DNA of 46,348 bases from Perkinsus chesapeaki (lineage: Eukaryota > Perkinsozoa > Perkinsida > Perkinsidae), in the NCBI GenBank assembly GCA_013115145.1, contig JAAPAO010000255.1, forward strand, positions 1 through 46,348, read 5' to 3'. The position numbers were made by a program, and so were the translations under genes. Under the pieces are notes generated by a model. The model made no database searches. It saw only the letters and a program-made list of their open reading frames with translations, and was not told where the DNA came from. Shown here one piece after another: positions 9,932-18,889 of this stretch. Within the stretch, counting starts at the first letter, position 1; each line of letters opens with the position of its first letter.

Positions 9932-10367
9932 CGGGTAGAAGGTTATTAGTAAGCTCTGGGATGCTCCTTGAATGGGACAGAGAAAAAAACTGAGTTATAA
10001 CAAGGAGAATAAGAACACTAAACTCAAGACAAGCAAGAACCAAGATAGGGATATCAGTTTACCCTCTTTTAGCGATGAATAATGGGCGAGCCAAATTAAA
10101 AAGCTACGGTTGCTATGTACGAGGCTACGAAGACTGCGTGCTCGTGCAGCTGCCGAGCAACGAGTCAAATAGGGTATATCTCTCTTGCGAGTGGTGGCAT
10201 ACTGAAGATCACATACATAAGATGATCATCATCATCATCATCATCATCCTTGGGATTGATGCTTTCCTTGAGTAAACTGCTTCTGCTAACGTGGCAATGG
10301 TTGCTTTATACATTATGCATCGGCCAAAGTTATAGATTAGCCTTTGACGCCTCCCTCCGCGCTCGTG
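9932..10367. other. Intergenic, with ATC microsatellite
   Basis: No supported gene. Includes an (ATC)8 run at about 10224-10248; the short ORF across it is only the repeat. Confidence 0.5.
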
Positions 10368-10866
10368 GGAGGTGTTGCTTCAAGCAAGGGGATTCTTAGG
10401 TTACTGGGGGCATGAGAGATACCACCAATACAGCTGCTGCNNNNNNNNNNNNNNNNNNNNNNNNNNNNNNNNNNNNNNNNNNNNNNNNNNNNNNNNNNNN
10501 NNNNNNNNNNNNNNNNNNNNNNNNNNNNNNNNNNNNNNNNACAGAGCTTAAAACCTTCAGTTCGGTGGACTCATGTGGCTCTAGAACGGTTCTTCCCAGC
10601 AATATGATGAGGAGGTGTTGCTTCAAGCAAGGGGATTCTTAGGTTACTGGGGGCATGAGAGATACCACCAATACAGCTGCTGCTGCTGCTGCTGACGACG
10701 ACGAATGGCGAATACCGCCGAATAATAAGTCTGCTATGTGTTAGGTATGATCTAATAAAGCAAAGTGAGAATGCAAGATAACCAGTGCCCCAACACAGAG
10801 CTTAAAACCTTCAGTTCGGTGGACTCATGTGGCTCTAGAACGGTTCTTCCCAGCAATATGATGAGG
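10368..10866. repeat. Tandem duplication of about 250 bp spanning an assembly gap
   Basis: The sequence starting GAGGTGTTGCTTCAAGCAAG occurs at about 10368 and again at about 10610. The block starting ACAGAGCTTAAAACCTTC occurs at 10541 and again near 10794. In the first copy the middle is 100 N (10441-10540). In the second the equivalent stretch is about 110 nt beginning with a GCT/GAC trinucleotide repeat. The gap therefore falls exactly on the microsatellite of one copy. It may be a real duplication or unmerged haplotypes. Confidence 0.8.
10441..10540. other. Assembly gap (100 N)
   Basis: One hundred consecutive N, probably a placeholder length. No feature can be called across it. Confidence 1.
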
Positions 10867-11836
10867 AATGTAGTCATTCATTAGGGAATGATGAAGATGA
10901 TAATAACTAGCGATAATACCAATGAATAAGACCATTACGCTCAAACCACAACAGGGCCGTTCACGAGTTATCCCGCAGCTTGATGAGGGGTACGCGAACA
11001 CCGATCGATCGGAGCTAAGCGTCGCTTGCGACGCCCGCCAAACGGCGCGGCGCAAGGGGAAATATCTAGCGGCACTTCTACCAAAGGCCTAGGACGCGCA
11101 TTTTCCTAGGAAAGCCGGGCTCTCTTGGCAACCTTTGCTTCATGGGGAGGCATCACGGGCCTCCTCCAACGGGAGCTTGTTCACATGTTGGCCACAGTTG
11201 GCTTCCAGGGGAGCCTTAATCTCCGGCAAGAGGCCTCCGATAAACTTTGCAGAGACGGAAGGCAGGGGTAGGCTGACACTAGATACCCCTGAGAAGAGCA
11301 TCCATTCACTCTCAGCGAGAGCATAGAAATCATCTACTCTTTCGCCAGTCTGCTGGCGTAGGGCCTCTCAGTACTCGCTGGCCGCTTCACAAGTATCAGG
11401 CTTGAGAAATCGTGAGTCTAATTAACCCCATATGGCCTCTGGAGCTGGCGGTTAAGAAGTAATACCGGTGACACCAAACGCATGCTTTATATTAAAAGTA
11501 CTGTACCAAGTCGATCATTCCCGCCGTGGACTAACTACCCACCTCACCCTACCGAAGATTCACGAGGACGTTCCTCCACTACTTTCCGATCTGTATTATT
11601 CTGTGCCAAATCCTACTATGGCCGAGTTTAGTATTGCTGTTACTAAGTGAAGCTCGGACGCAACACTGGTGCCAACTCTGCATTCAAAAGTGTCGCTAAT
11701 AACCTCGTTCTTTGACCAGATGCGTATAGGGCGGCGAAAGCTCACTACGTGAGCTGTGAGCGTTCGCCCCAATGTGACAGATATTCCGACATTTTTCATC
11801 TTGCGAGAAGCCGTTGGCTCTTTTTCGTGTTGGAAA
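10867..11836. other. Intergenic, no gene seen
   Basis: ORFs here are short, overlap on both strands and show no recognisable motif. No RNA gene or clear repeat was found. Confidence 0.4.
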
Positions 11837-12783
11837 ATGACGAAATGTATGAGCCCAGATCGGTGGCACCCCAACGTTGGTCAGGTTCGGTTGGGCAACT
11901 TTGCTCCGCGACCGTTGGACCCCAGCGGTAACGAAATTCAAGATGCTGTTGATGAATGTGTCGATGAGGAGTTGGAAAAAATTAGAGCGAAACGGTTGCA
12001 AGATATGAAACGGACAGCACAAAAGGAAAGACAGGTAGGTTGGGATTGAAAAATGTCATTCGTAAAACGCTTCGCTCCGCTGCATGCTTGTATTACAGTA
12101 CGGTTTAATTAATGTGTAGCTTATGGAGAACGTAAAATTAGATTCCCTCACATTTCAGTCTTGAAAATTCAGAAGATTTTCGAAAATTTACGTATTTTCC
12201 CGGAAATTCTGGTATTTTTCCGGAAATTCTGGTATTTCCCCAACATTCTGGTATTTCCCCAACATACTTTGTTTCCTTTTAGATAGACACCGGAGGCAAA
12301 ATTAAAGATATTGCCCGGCAAGAATTCATGACCGAAGTCAACGAGAGCTCGAAAACTTCGGTTGTTGTCGTGCATTTGGCGAATTTGCACGACCCTATGT
12401 CGAGGCGGTTGGACGAATCTTTGTCGGTTTTGGCAAAGACAAGACGGACGGTGAAATTTGTCCGAGGATTTTATCAAGATTTGATTCTCGGATTTCCGTC
12501 GTTGCAGCTGCCAGCTGTGGTGGTCTATTCTGATGGAAAATGCGTAAAACAATTAATTGGGAAAGATGTATGGACGTCGAGGGTCGTCGAAAGTCCAACG
12601 CTGGTATGGAAAGCGTTAGGAATTAGCAAGCTTGAGCAAGATGACAGTAATGACATCTCATCAGTGTCTTCGGATGAGGGGCAACTGTCTTCGGAAAAAA
12701 AGCGATTTAAGATGAGTGTTAGGAGAGATGTTAATGATGGGATAAATAAAAGTAGGGGGGAAATCGGTATGAATTCACAGTAA
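11837..12783 (+). CDS. Phosducin-like protein (thioredoxin-fold)
   Basis: Exons 11837-12034 and 12283-12783, phase 0 at the junction. Exon 1 ends with the conserved helix ECVDEELEKIRAKRLQDMKR typical of phosducin-like proteins 2/3. Exon 2 begins IDTGGKIKDIARQEFMTEVN and continues as a thioredoxin-like domain (TSVVVVHLANLHDPMSRRL, FVRGFYQDLILGFPSLQLPA, VVVYSDGKCVKQLIGKDVW). In other eukaryotes this family assists CCT-mediated folding of actin, tubulin and G-protein beta. The C-terminus is acidic then basic (ISSVSSDEG, SEKKRFKMSVRRD). The start ATG at 11837 is the first Met giving a normal-sized N-terminus; Met codons exist upstream in frame. No CxxC motif is visible, as usual for the family. 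Confidence 0.82.
12035..12282 (+). repeat. Phosducin-like gene intron with two repeat families
   Basis: 248-nt GT-AG intron. At 12052-12081 it carries ATGTCATTCGTAAAACGCTT and then CGCTCCGCTGC. The related motif TTATTCGTGCAACGCTTCGC fills the 52-nt intron at 28288-28339, and the reverse-complement form lies at 42228. From about 12195 there are four short tandem copies based on GGAAATTCTGGTATTTCC. Confidence 0.7.
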
Positions 12784-13392
12784 AATACTACACTGCGATT
12801 TTCAAAACGTCTGTGGCGCATCACTGGTTCGTCAGAAGTTGCAGTGAATTGGGGAATAGATTGAGTTTCACGGTTATAGAGAGGCGGGCGAGTAGCGGTG
12901 AAATTTTACTCTTTCTTGATCTATTTTTTTGTTTTTGGTTGAGCTGGCCTTGAAGTGCACTGCTCACAGTTTCTGGGGTCCTCCTTTGTATTCCAAATGG
13001 TTTTCCCGTTCGAAGTTCAAGATTGCCGACCGATGTGAGCAAAACGTAGCAAAAAAGTAAAAGTGAAATGTGAAATTTAATTTATCATTTTCCGGGCGCG
13101 CGGTAGAGTTTGTTGGTCATATTTTTCTCTCAGGAATCGATCGACGTGAGAAGTCCTCCAGAAGTGAGGATGACATTTCCGACGACGACGACTCGAATGA
13201 GAAGGAATATTCCAATTTAAATTTGCAGAGGGTTTGGAGAGACTAGTGAATTTTGGGGCGCGCGAGAAAATGTGATTGGCGTTTCCTTGCGAGTGATTAT
13301 TATTAATTATTGCTGTTTCACGTAAAGTGTAGTCGAGTTGGATTTTTTTCTCATTTTTGGTTTTAGTTTTGTGGCGCGCGGTTTTTTTTAGA
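12784..13392. other. Upstream region of dolichyl-diphosphatase, with GCGC motifs
   Basis: No supported exon. Three copies of the GGCGCGCG motif (13093, 13257, 13373) lie here. The last is followed by a T-run and TTTTAGA just before the ATG, which looks like a splice or trans-splice acceptor. Confidence 0.45.
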
Positions 13393-14916
13393 ATGTCGAA
13401 TGTTACCACTTCCTTTGTAAATTCTACTTGTATTCCTGATGATTGGAGAGTCTTTTCTCTCACTTATGTGCCTTATCCAGCACAAGACGGAAAGGTAGGG
13501 AAACTACCAAATCGATCAAGTGGGCGAGCGCTTTTTACAGCGAAACTGGATTTGACCAAGTGCATCAATTTGCTACAGTGTGGGTCGCCAAGCTGCCGTG
13601 GGAAACGCACTCTTCACTGATGATGGGAAAATCCAACGAACAACTTGAAGTGTTAAAATTTTGTATTTACTAACGTATTCAGGCATCCTGGCACTATTGG
13701 CATCCATACTGATTGTTCTTCATATAGCTTTTAAAGAATAGATTGATTGGGATGAGTTGTTTCGTTGAGACTCGGAATTGATAGGTTGTGCGGATTGAGA
13801 TTTATTAAATCGATCGTGTGATCGATTTGTTTTTTCAGTTACTTGGTGCGATTTGGGGCCTATTGACTTTGTCGCCAATATTTGTTGCTTGGTCTGTTTT
13901 GACAATAGCATTAGTTCGTCAATCGGTAAGTTGAAAAATACCCTCGCCAGGGATCGAACCCGGGCATTTATTCCGGAGATTTCGAGCCTGTTGGAATACG
14001 TGCTTCAAGGTTTTCACAGTATCGTTGTCTCTCTGAGCTTGCCCTGCAGAATGACCGCAGTAGATGCTGCCCCCTTAATCCTCTGACCGTGTGAAAATAT
14101 GCCTGGAATTTCTCAGGGAAAATGCGTCCAGCCAAACATACGTGAATATATCTGTTCCATCTCTGGTGGTCTGGTAGCTCTCAGTAGTGGATTTGTCGGA
14201 GGTATTCACCGCAACTGCCTTTCGGAATCGATATAGTAGTAGCTGCGCAGTTTTCGTTTGTGTGCATGTGATGGCCCGTGTTTGATGGCGGTGGCAAGGA
14301 CGGGAAATTTCGGAGACCTGCAATCGATTTTTGCGTGTTCCTGTTCCAACGAAAATGACTCGTTCTCTTGACGAATCAATGAAGAAGAATGTGGAGGTTA
14401 ACTGAGGGAGGATAACACATGTCTTGTTCAGGTTCGCTGGTTTTTGCTTTTAATTGGTTTGATACTGTCAACCACAATAAATGAGATTCTTAAAGCGATA
14501 GTGGCAGAGCCGCGCCCAGAAGGAAGCTTCCGGGGAGGATACGGTATGCCGAGCGACCATTGCCAGTTTTATGGTTTTATTATTGCTTATGGGTAATCGA
14601 AAGGTCTCTGGTTCGAACCCCGGTGGAGGCATTTCTTGACAGGTTCTTGTTTGTTAAGCATCATGTTCAGACGCAACCATCTTGGATAAGATTCATTCCG
14701 CCTGTACTGGCCGTAGTTTTTATCTTTCTGCCTGTTGCGTAAGCATATCTTAAGGTCAAGCGTGCAAGATACGTGATAACTTAGATACTCGAGAGTTCAC
14801 CTTCTAGCACATACATGGGCGCAAGTTCGTGGAGGAGTGCTTGTTGGTCTGACCTTGGGATCAAGTTGGTTCTGGTTTGTTTATCAGACGCTTGAAGGTT
14901 ACGGGCTTTTATGCAG
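13393..14916 (+). CDS. DOLPP1: Dolichyl-diphosphatase (PAP2 superfamily), multi-exon
   Basis: Exons 13393-13494, 13839-13925, 14432-14592, 14643-about 14750, 14808-14916; the 3' end is not resolved. The protein starts MSNVTTSFVN, then DDWRVFSLTYVPYP, a membrane segment LLGAIWGLLTLSPIFVAWSV, another WFLLLIGLILSTTINEILK, motif 1 K-x6-RP (KAIVAEPRP), motif 2 GGYGMPSDHCQF (PSxH), a segment PVLAVVFIFLP, and motif 3 HTWAQVRGG with the catalytic His. In other eukaryotes this ER membrane enzyme dephosphorylates dolichyl pyrophosphate to recycle the carrier for N-glycosylation. Phases agree for exons 1 to 4; the junction around 14750-14808 does not close cleanly. Introns carry the palindrome (3' end of intron 1) and tRNA-like sequence (introns 2 and 3). 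Confidence 0.88.
13808..13827. repeat. AATCGATC palindrome at the 3' end of DOLPP1 intron 1
   Basis: AATCGATCGTGTGATCGATT followed by TGTTTTTTCAG ending at 13838, the acceptor of the exon LLGAIWGLL. The intron (13495-13838) also holds a half palindrome, AAATCGATCAAGTG, near 13510 at its 5' side. Confidence 0.85.
13926..14431 (+). repeat. DOLPP1 intron 2 beginning with antisense tRNA-like sequence
   Basis: 506-nt intron between ALVRQS and VRWFLLLIGL, phase 0. Its first 60 nt read GTAAGTTGAAAAATACCC followed by CAGGGATCGAACCCGGGC. That is the complement of a T-arm, pseudo-acceptor and T-run. Confidence 0.75.
14593..14642 (+). repeat. 50-nt DOLPP1 intron made of sense tRNA-3'-half-like sequence
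   Basis: Excision joins YGFIIAYG to FLFVKHHV, in register with known dolichyl-diphosphatases right after the PSxH motif. The intron is GTAATCGAAAGGTCTCTGG, then TTCGAACCCCGGTGGAGGCA, then TTTCTTGACAG. This matches anticodon-loop 3' side, variable loop, T-arm and acceptor of a tRNA followed by a T-rich trailer. Confidence 0.9.
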
Positions 14917-15575
14917 GTAACGGCTATCACCCTCTGGTCACCAAGATGACTTTCCACTGGGACTTTTTCCCGTAAATTTCCCGTTTTTTCTGTACATGTC
15001 TGTCGCTGAAATTTCCGTAAAATCTACAGCTTTTTTGGGGAATTTTTTCCGAAATTTTCTTTGGTGCTATAATCACCAAAGAAGGATTCTTGCCCTGTTC
15101 GGACCTGTTCGGAAATTTCAGTGATTGCTACGAGAATCTTTGCTCTTCTGCATTTTTTTATTTTCCGGAAATTATGACAAACCTCCGCTTCAGTAATGTT
15201 GAATGATGCCGGAAAAGTTCCTACTTTTGGTAATTCTCGGGAAAATTAATTTCTCTACTATTGTCATCAGATTGCAATCCTTTATCGATCTAATGATGAT
15301 GAACAATGTCCAGAAGCATCTTTGGGTCACCAGAATGTACAAGCGCGAGAGAACAAGTGTTCTTCATGGTACACCTACCAGCTCACCGTCCCCAACTGCT
15401 TCGTAACAATGATTTTGGGGCGCGCGGGAGGTATGTTCCTTCAGGTTGCCGGTTGATGGTGAGAAGAGCCGTAAGGTTGACTGAGCGTTTTAACGCGGGT
15501 AAAATCGTTACATTTACAGTGAATTCTTCATGTTGATTTAGTAGTGTTAATCATGCCGGGTTTTCCTTTACTGAT
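14917..15575. other. DOLPP1 3' side / unresolved exons
   Basis: It contains AT-rich CCGGAAATTT-type repeats (about 14955-15175), like those at 12195 and 25520. A possible short terminal exon ends KCSSWYTYQLTVPNCF, joined over 15403-15444 to VAG and a TGA at 15454-15456; its gene is unknown. Confidence 0.35.
15403..15444 (+). repeat. Candidate 42-nt intron with GGGGCGCGCGGG
   Basis: GTAACAATGATTTTGGGGCG, then CGCGGGAGG, then CCTTCAG. It has the size and motif of the proven GCGC-family introns, but the flanking exons are not recognised. Confidence 0.45.
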
Positions 15576-16421
15576 ATGCCGATGAGCGGCACGAAGCGTC
15601 CTCGATCGAATGACGATTGCCAAACTCCTCCGCAGACCCGCGCCAGAAAAGATTCCATTCTGGCAGCGGGACTCACTCCAAGGTCGAGCTGTAAGGTGCC
15701 ATTCTTGTCGACGGAAGATATCCTGTCACACGGAGCGGTTGTGAATGTGCAGAGCGTGAATTATCCTGACCTTGCCTGGGGGGTTGATAGGAATAAGAAG
15801 CAACTTAAAATAGTGTCGAGGGTTAAAAGCAAGAGCGTGCTAACTTTGAAGATTGTGAGGAGTTCGTCGAATCCCAGAGCAATTGCCTTCCGTCTGAGAA
15901 CCCAGTCGGATGTCTACGTTGCGGTTCACAAAGCGGAAGGGTATCTTACATTACGACGGCAACCGAACCCAAAGAATCTGACCTCGCAGTGTTGGTTTAT
16001 GGTGATGGCCCGAGCAGCTGGCGACCCTGGATATGTCTTGCAGTCGCTGGGAAGTAGCGGGGAGAGAGAGTTTGTTCGGCACTGTAATTACTGGTTGCAA
16101 TGTGATGCGCCCCCGGAGGTCAGCGCACCGTCGAGGGCGATCTACGAAGGCGACTCTGCATGGTTGTTCGTGAACGCGGAAAAGGCTGTGGATAGACTTG
16201 GTGATTTATGGGTGCACGTGGTGGCGCCGAAACCGTATGAAAGAATCGAGGCGCAAGTTGTTAAGTGTAGATCGGCACTTGGAGAGGATTCTGAGAAGGC
16301 TTGTAGGGAGCTGGAGAAGTTGGTGGACAGGTGTGATGTGGAGAACGAGTCCTATGAAGTTCAAGGTGAGCTAACTTGTGGAGAGGCGCGGCTTGTTCTG
16401 TACAGAACGAGGGCCTGTTGA
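15576..16421 (+). CDS. Unknown 281-aa protein, possible beta-trefoil-like core
   Basis: Single long ORF, intronless, unlike most neighbours. The N-terminus (residues 1-40) is basic and Ser/Pro-rich (GTKRPRSNDDC, QTRARKD), suggesting a nuclear or disordered tail. Residues about 50-150 alternate short strands with the pattern VVNVQSVNYPDLAWGV ... LRTQSDVYVAVHKAEGYLTL ... CWFMVM. This resembles beta-trefoil domains (fascin/ricin-B type), but no diagnostic QxW is visible. The C-terminus (LGEDSEKACRELEKLVDRCD) looks helical with several Cys. The first Met at 15576 is followed two codons later by another, so either may start translation. Confidence 0.6.
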   Translation: MPMSGTKRPRSNDDCQTPPQTRARKDSILAAGLTPRSSCKVPFLSTEDILSHGAVVNVQSVNYPDLAWGVDRNKKQLKIVSRVKSKSVLTLKIVRSSSNPRAIAFRLRTQSDVYVAVHKAEGYLTLRRQPNPKNLTSQCWFMVMARAAGDPGYVLQSLGSSGEREFVRHCNYWLQCDAPPEVSAPSRAIYEGDSAWLFVNAEKAVDRLGDLWVHVVAPKPYERIEAQVVKCRSALGEDSEKACRELEKLVDRCDVENESYEVQGELTCGEARLVLYRTRAC

Positions 16422-16903
16422 CGAACGTCATTTCTTGAGCTCTACCGGGACGCGTTCGCAATGTCTGCTTTCTAGGAACGTACTTTTCTCAGGAGACCTA
16501 TCATTGATAAGGAAAACTTCCATCATCCATTAGTAACACTTTTTGACCCACAAGAAACAGACTTCAGTGGGGTTATATTAACCCCTGTGAAGCCAGCAAG
16601 ACCCTCCTTCCCAGTTACTAGTGCTAAAAACAGATATTTTCGGAGTAACTTAATTTCGATCTCTTGTATGATCTCCGAGACTGTTCATAAATTATGGGTT
16701 TATTTGACATCTACAATAGCTAGTTCAAGACGCACGTGAAGTATATATATTGTATGCTCGCAGGTCGGCGACACGCCTTGTAGGGGAATAAGGTCGCGTA
16801 GTAGTACAACTTCATTTTCACCGTGCTTGAGTATCTCAACCCGAATTTGACGTTGAAATATAGCCGTAACTGAATTACATTGCAATTTACAGGTGCTGGT
16901 GGC

Positions 16904-17814
16904 ATGTCCGGCGTCGCTGGTATTATGTTTAAATCACCATTGTATGATGAGGAGCTAACAGAGGAATTGTTGGAGAGGATCGAAACAGCAGGGCCATTGA
17001 AGAGACGAGGAGGGATAAAGACGTTTAAAAGGATGGATGAGATAAATCCCGAAGCCGTAAGTGATGGGCTGTGCCGAGAATTGAACTCGGGACCTCTCGC
17101 ACCCTAAGCGAGAATCATACCACTAGACCACACAGCCGTTGATTATTTAAGGCTCCCTGTCAGATACCCTTCATCAGGGAAATTGACAAACGTGTAAGAC
17201 AATTACTGGGGGAAAGGAACTCCACCAACATTCGAAGAATGGGCCTTGCAAAAGAAGGGCTTTGGAGACAGAAGCTGAAACTAGGCTTTTTAGAATTCGT
17301 TTACATGCAAGCTGGATCGAAGGGGATGGCACGGTAAGCAACGATATCGGAGGGATGGGCGTTAAACAGCTGATGAAAAAGAAGCGATTAACAGTGTTAT
17401 AGAAAATTGATATAATTCAGAGTGAATTTTAGCTAGCTTTTATAGCTCCCTCGATAACTTACTATCGTATCGAAACGGAGCTGGTGAGCTTGAGGAGTAT
17501 TTACTTCCCTTCAGGCACAGAGATGGCGCAAATGACAGCGACTTTACGGCACTTTTCTGCATCACAGGGAGTGCCGAATGCACTATTGAGAATGAGAAAT
17601 TCGTTCTTAATGAGGGAGACATGTAAGATGATGTGTTTTATGTACCTTCTTTATTTTTTCATTTTAGGTATATTTTCGAACCACACAAGTACTTCCATTC
17701 GGTTGGGCCGCCAATGCACGGTACATGTCCGATAGATGCATGTTGTTGTTGAATGTTGGCTTTTCAGATAGAAGAAGAATTGCTGTTGCATGCCGATACT
17801 TTCTTGAGGAGTAA
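16904..17814 (+). CDS. 2OG-Fe(II) oxygenase-like protein, 5 exons
   Basis: Exons 16904-17056, 17164-17333, 17437-17622, 17668-17741, 17768-17814 (TAA), total 630 nt, all phases consistent (209 aa). The N-terminal half is helical and basic (MSGVAGIMFKSPLYDEELTE, IPFIREIDKRVRQLLGERN). The C-terminal half shows LLPFRHRDGANDSDF (HxD), ALFCITGSAECTIENEKF (jelly-roll strands), then PHKYFHSVGPPMHG (distal His) and YRRRIAVACRYFLEE (Arg that would bind the 2-oxoglutarate C5 carboxylate). That H-x-D...H...R spacing suggests a prolyl-hydroxylase-like dioxygenase; the substrate is unknown. An in-frame ATG at 16880 is an alternative start. Intron 1 contains an intact antisense tRNA-Pro gene, and the last intron is only 26 nt. 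Confidence 0.72.
17057..17163 (+). repeat. 107-nt intron containing a complete antisense tRNA-Pro
   Basis: GTAAGTGATG...CCCTGTCAG between exons ending DEINPEA and beginning IPFIREID. Seventy-two of its 107 nt are the tRNA. Confidence 0.85.
17066..17137 (-). tRNA. tRNA-Pro (AGG)
   Basis: The minus strand reads as a full cloverleaf. Acceptor GGCTGTG pairs with CACAGCC; the D-arm follows with GTCTAGTGGTATGA; the anticodon arm TCTCGCTTAGGGTGCGAGA has anticodon AGG; the T-arm is CGAGTTCAATTCTCG. The D-arm to anticodon sequence matches ordinary eukaryotic tRNA-Pro very closely. It lies inside a protein-gene intron, antisense to the host. No T-run follows the 3' end immediately; the nearest in tRNA sense is CCTTTTAAA in the upstream exon, about 35 nt away. 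Confidence 0.95.
17742..17767 (+). other. 26-nt candidate ultra-short intron
   Basis: GTTGTTGTTGAATG...TTTTCAG. Splicing gives ...GTCPIDA-YRRRIAVACRYF, which completes the oxygenase Arg motif; unspliced, the frame stops at TGA 17750-17752. Confidence 0.55.
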
Positions 17815-18889
17815 TTCTCACGCAATGAACTGGAATTATTTTTCCATGGCTGCCTTTGTGTTTTGGTTTGAGAGTTGCATGTCACCAAACCTACGCCGAA
17901 CGCGCCACACGGTAACGCTTTCAATTGCTAGATAAAAGGCTTCCTAGTAGCAGCGAAGATAAAAGTGCATCTTCGTGGTATACAGGAGCATTGTTGCTTG
18001 ATATTCGTTAATAATGATGAATATAAGGCGAGAAGGAAGTCAACAAAGGCTTCCTATTCTCACGTAACTCTCGCGAGGGCGGCAAGCATCTGTGTAGAAC
18101 GCGAGTAGAATGGAGCGGGCAGCGCACGATGAATAACAAGCACAAAACATCGATATCAAAAACTACTTCGTTTTGGTAGTTCTGCGCACTGGACTAGTGG
18201 CTCATATCTCCCAATCGTGCACTCTCTGGAGTGGACGACTGGCGGTGGGGAGCATTACCCGGTAATGATTACCGGTTAATTAGCTCCATCGTTGGATTCA
18301 ATGACAAGGCAGTGCATTGTCCATTCAAGAGTGAGCAAGCTTAAAGCGTCACTTCCCGAATATGGGACATGACGCGCCGCGGATCGCCTGGCGCACAGCT
18401 GTCGCTGGTTCCCATAATCGGAGTCCCATTGTTAAGGGCAGTCCGATTCTAATAAGTAGCAACTGACTGACATAGATAAGCTCACTATCCGTGTTTCTCT
18501 TTTTTTCACAAACTACAGCGTTGTCATGCACACAGTACCGCCGACTTCCTAACCATGTCTGAGGCGTGTCCAGCATCGCACAACGAATTGCACAGTGTGC
18601 GCCGCCTGCAAAACAAGTGATGTTTGTACGGAAATTTAAACATTCCTTCAATTTTCCATCCCATAAAATTCTTCTGGGGGCCCAGAATCATGTCAGTCGC
18701 TATAGATTCACTGCAAATTCGACAGTGTCAAATAGTGCAGGCTGATATCATACGCGCGTGCCACTCTGAGCCACGGGTTGTCGTCACTAGCACGCATGCA
18801 CGAAGCTTTGGGCTCGGAAGTTTCCGGCTGGACTTCCCGACTAGATTAAAATAATACTGCCAAGAGTTGGTAGCTTAGCATTCGTTAGC
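17815..18889. other. Intergenic, no gene seen
   Basis: Short overlapping ORFs only. One small palindrome, CCGGTAATGATTACCGG, near 18260. Confidence 0.45.

Noticed and set aside
10075-10275. Small ORF ending with a run of Ile
   Set aside because: The run is an ATC microsatellite and the rest has no recognisable protein features.
11596-12022. Minus-strand ORFs over the phosducin-like first exon
   Set aside because: The plus strand encodes the conserved ELEKIRAKRLQDMKR helix and splices in phase; the minus frames have no motif.
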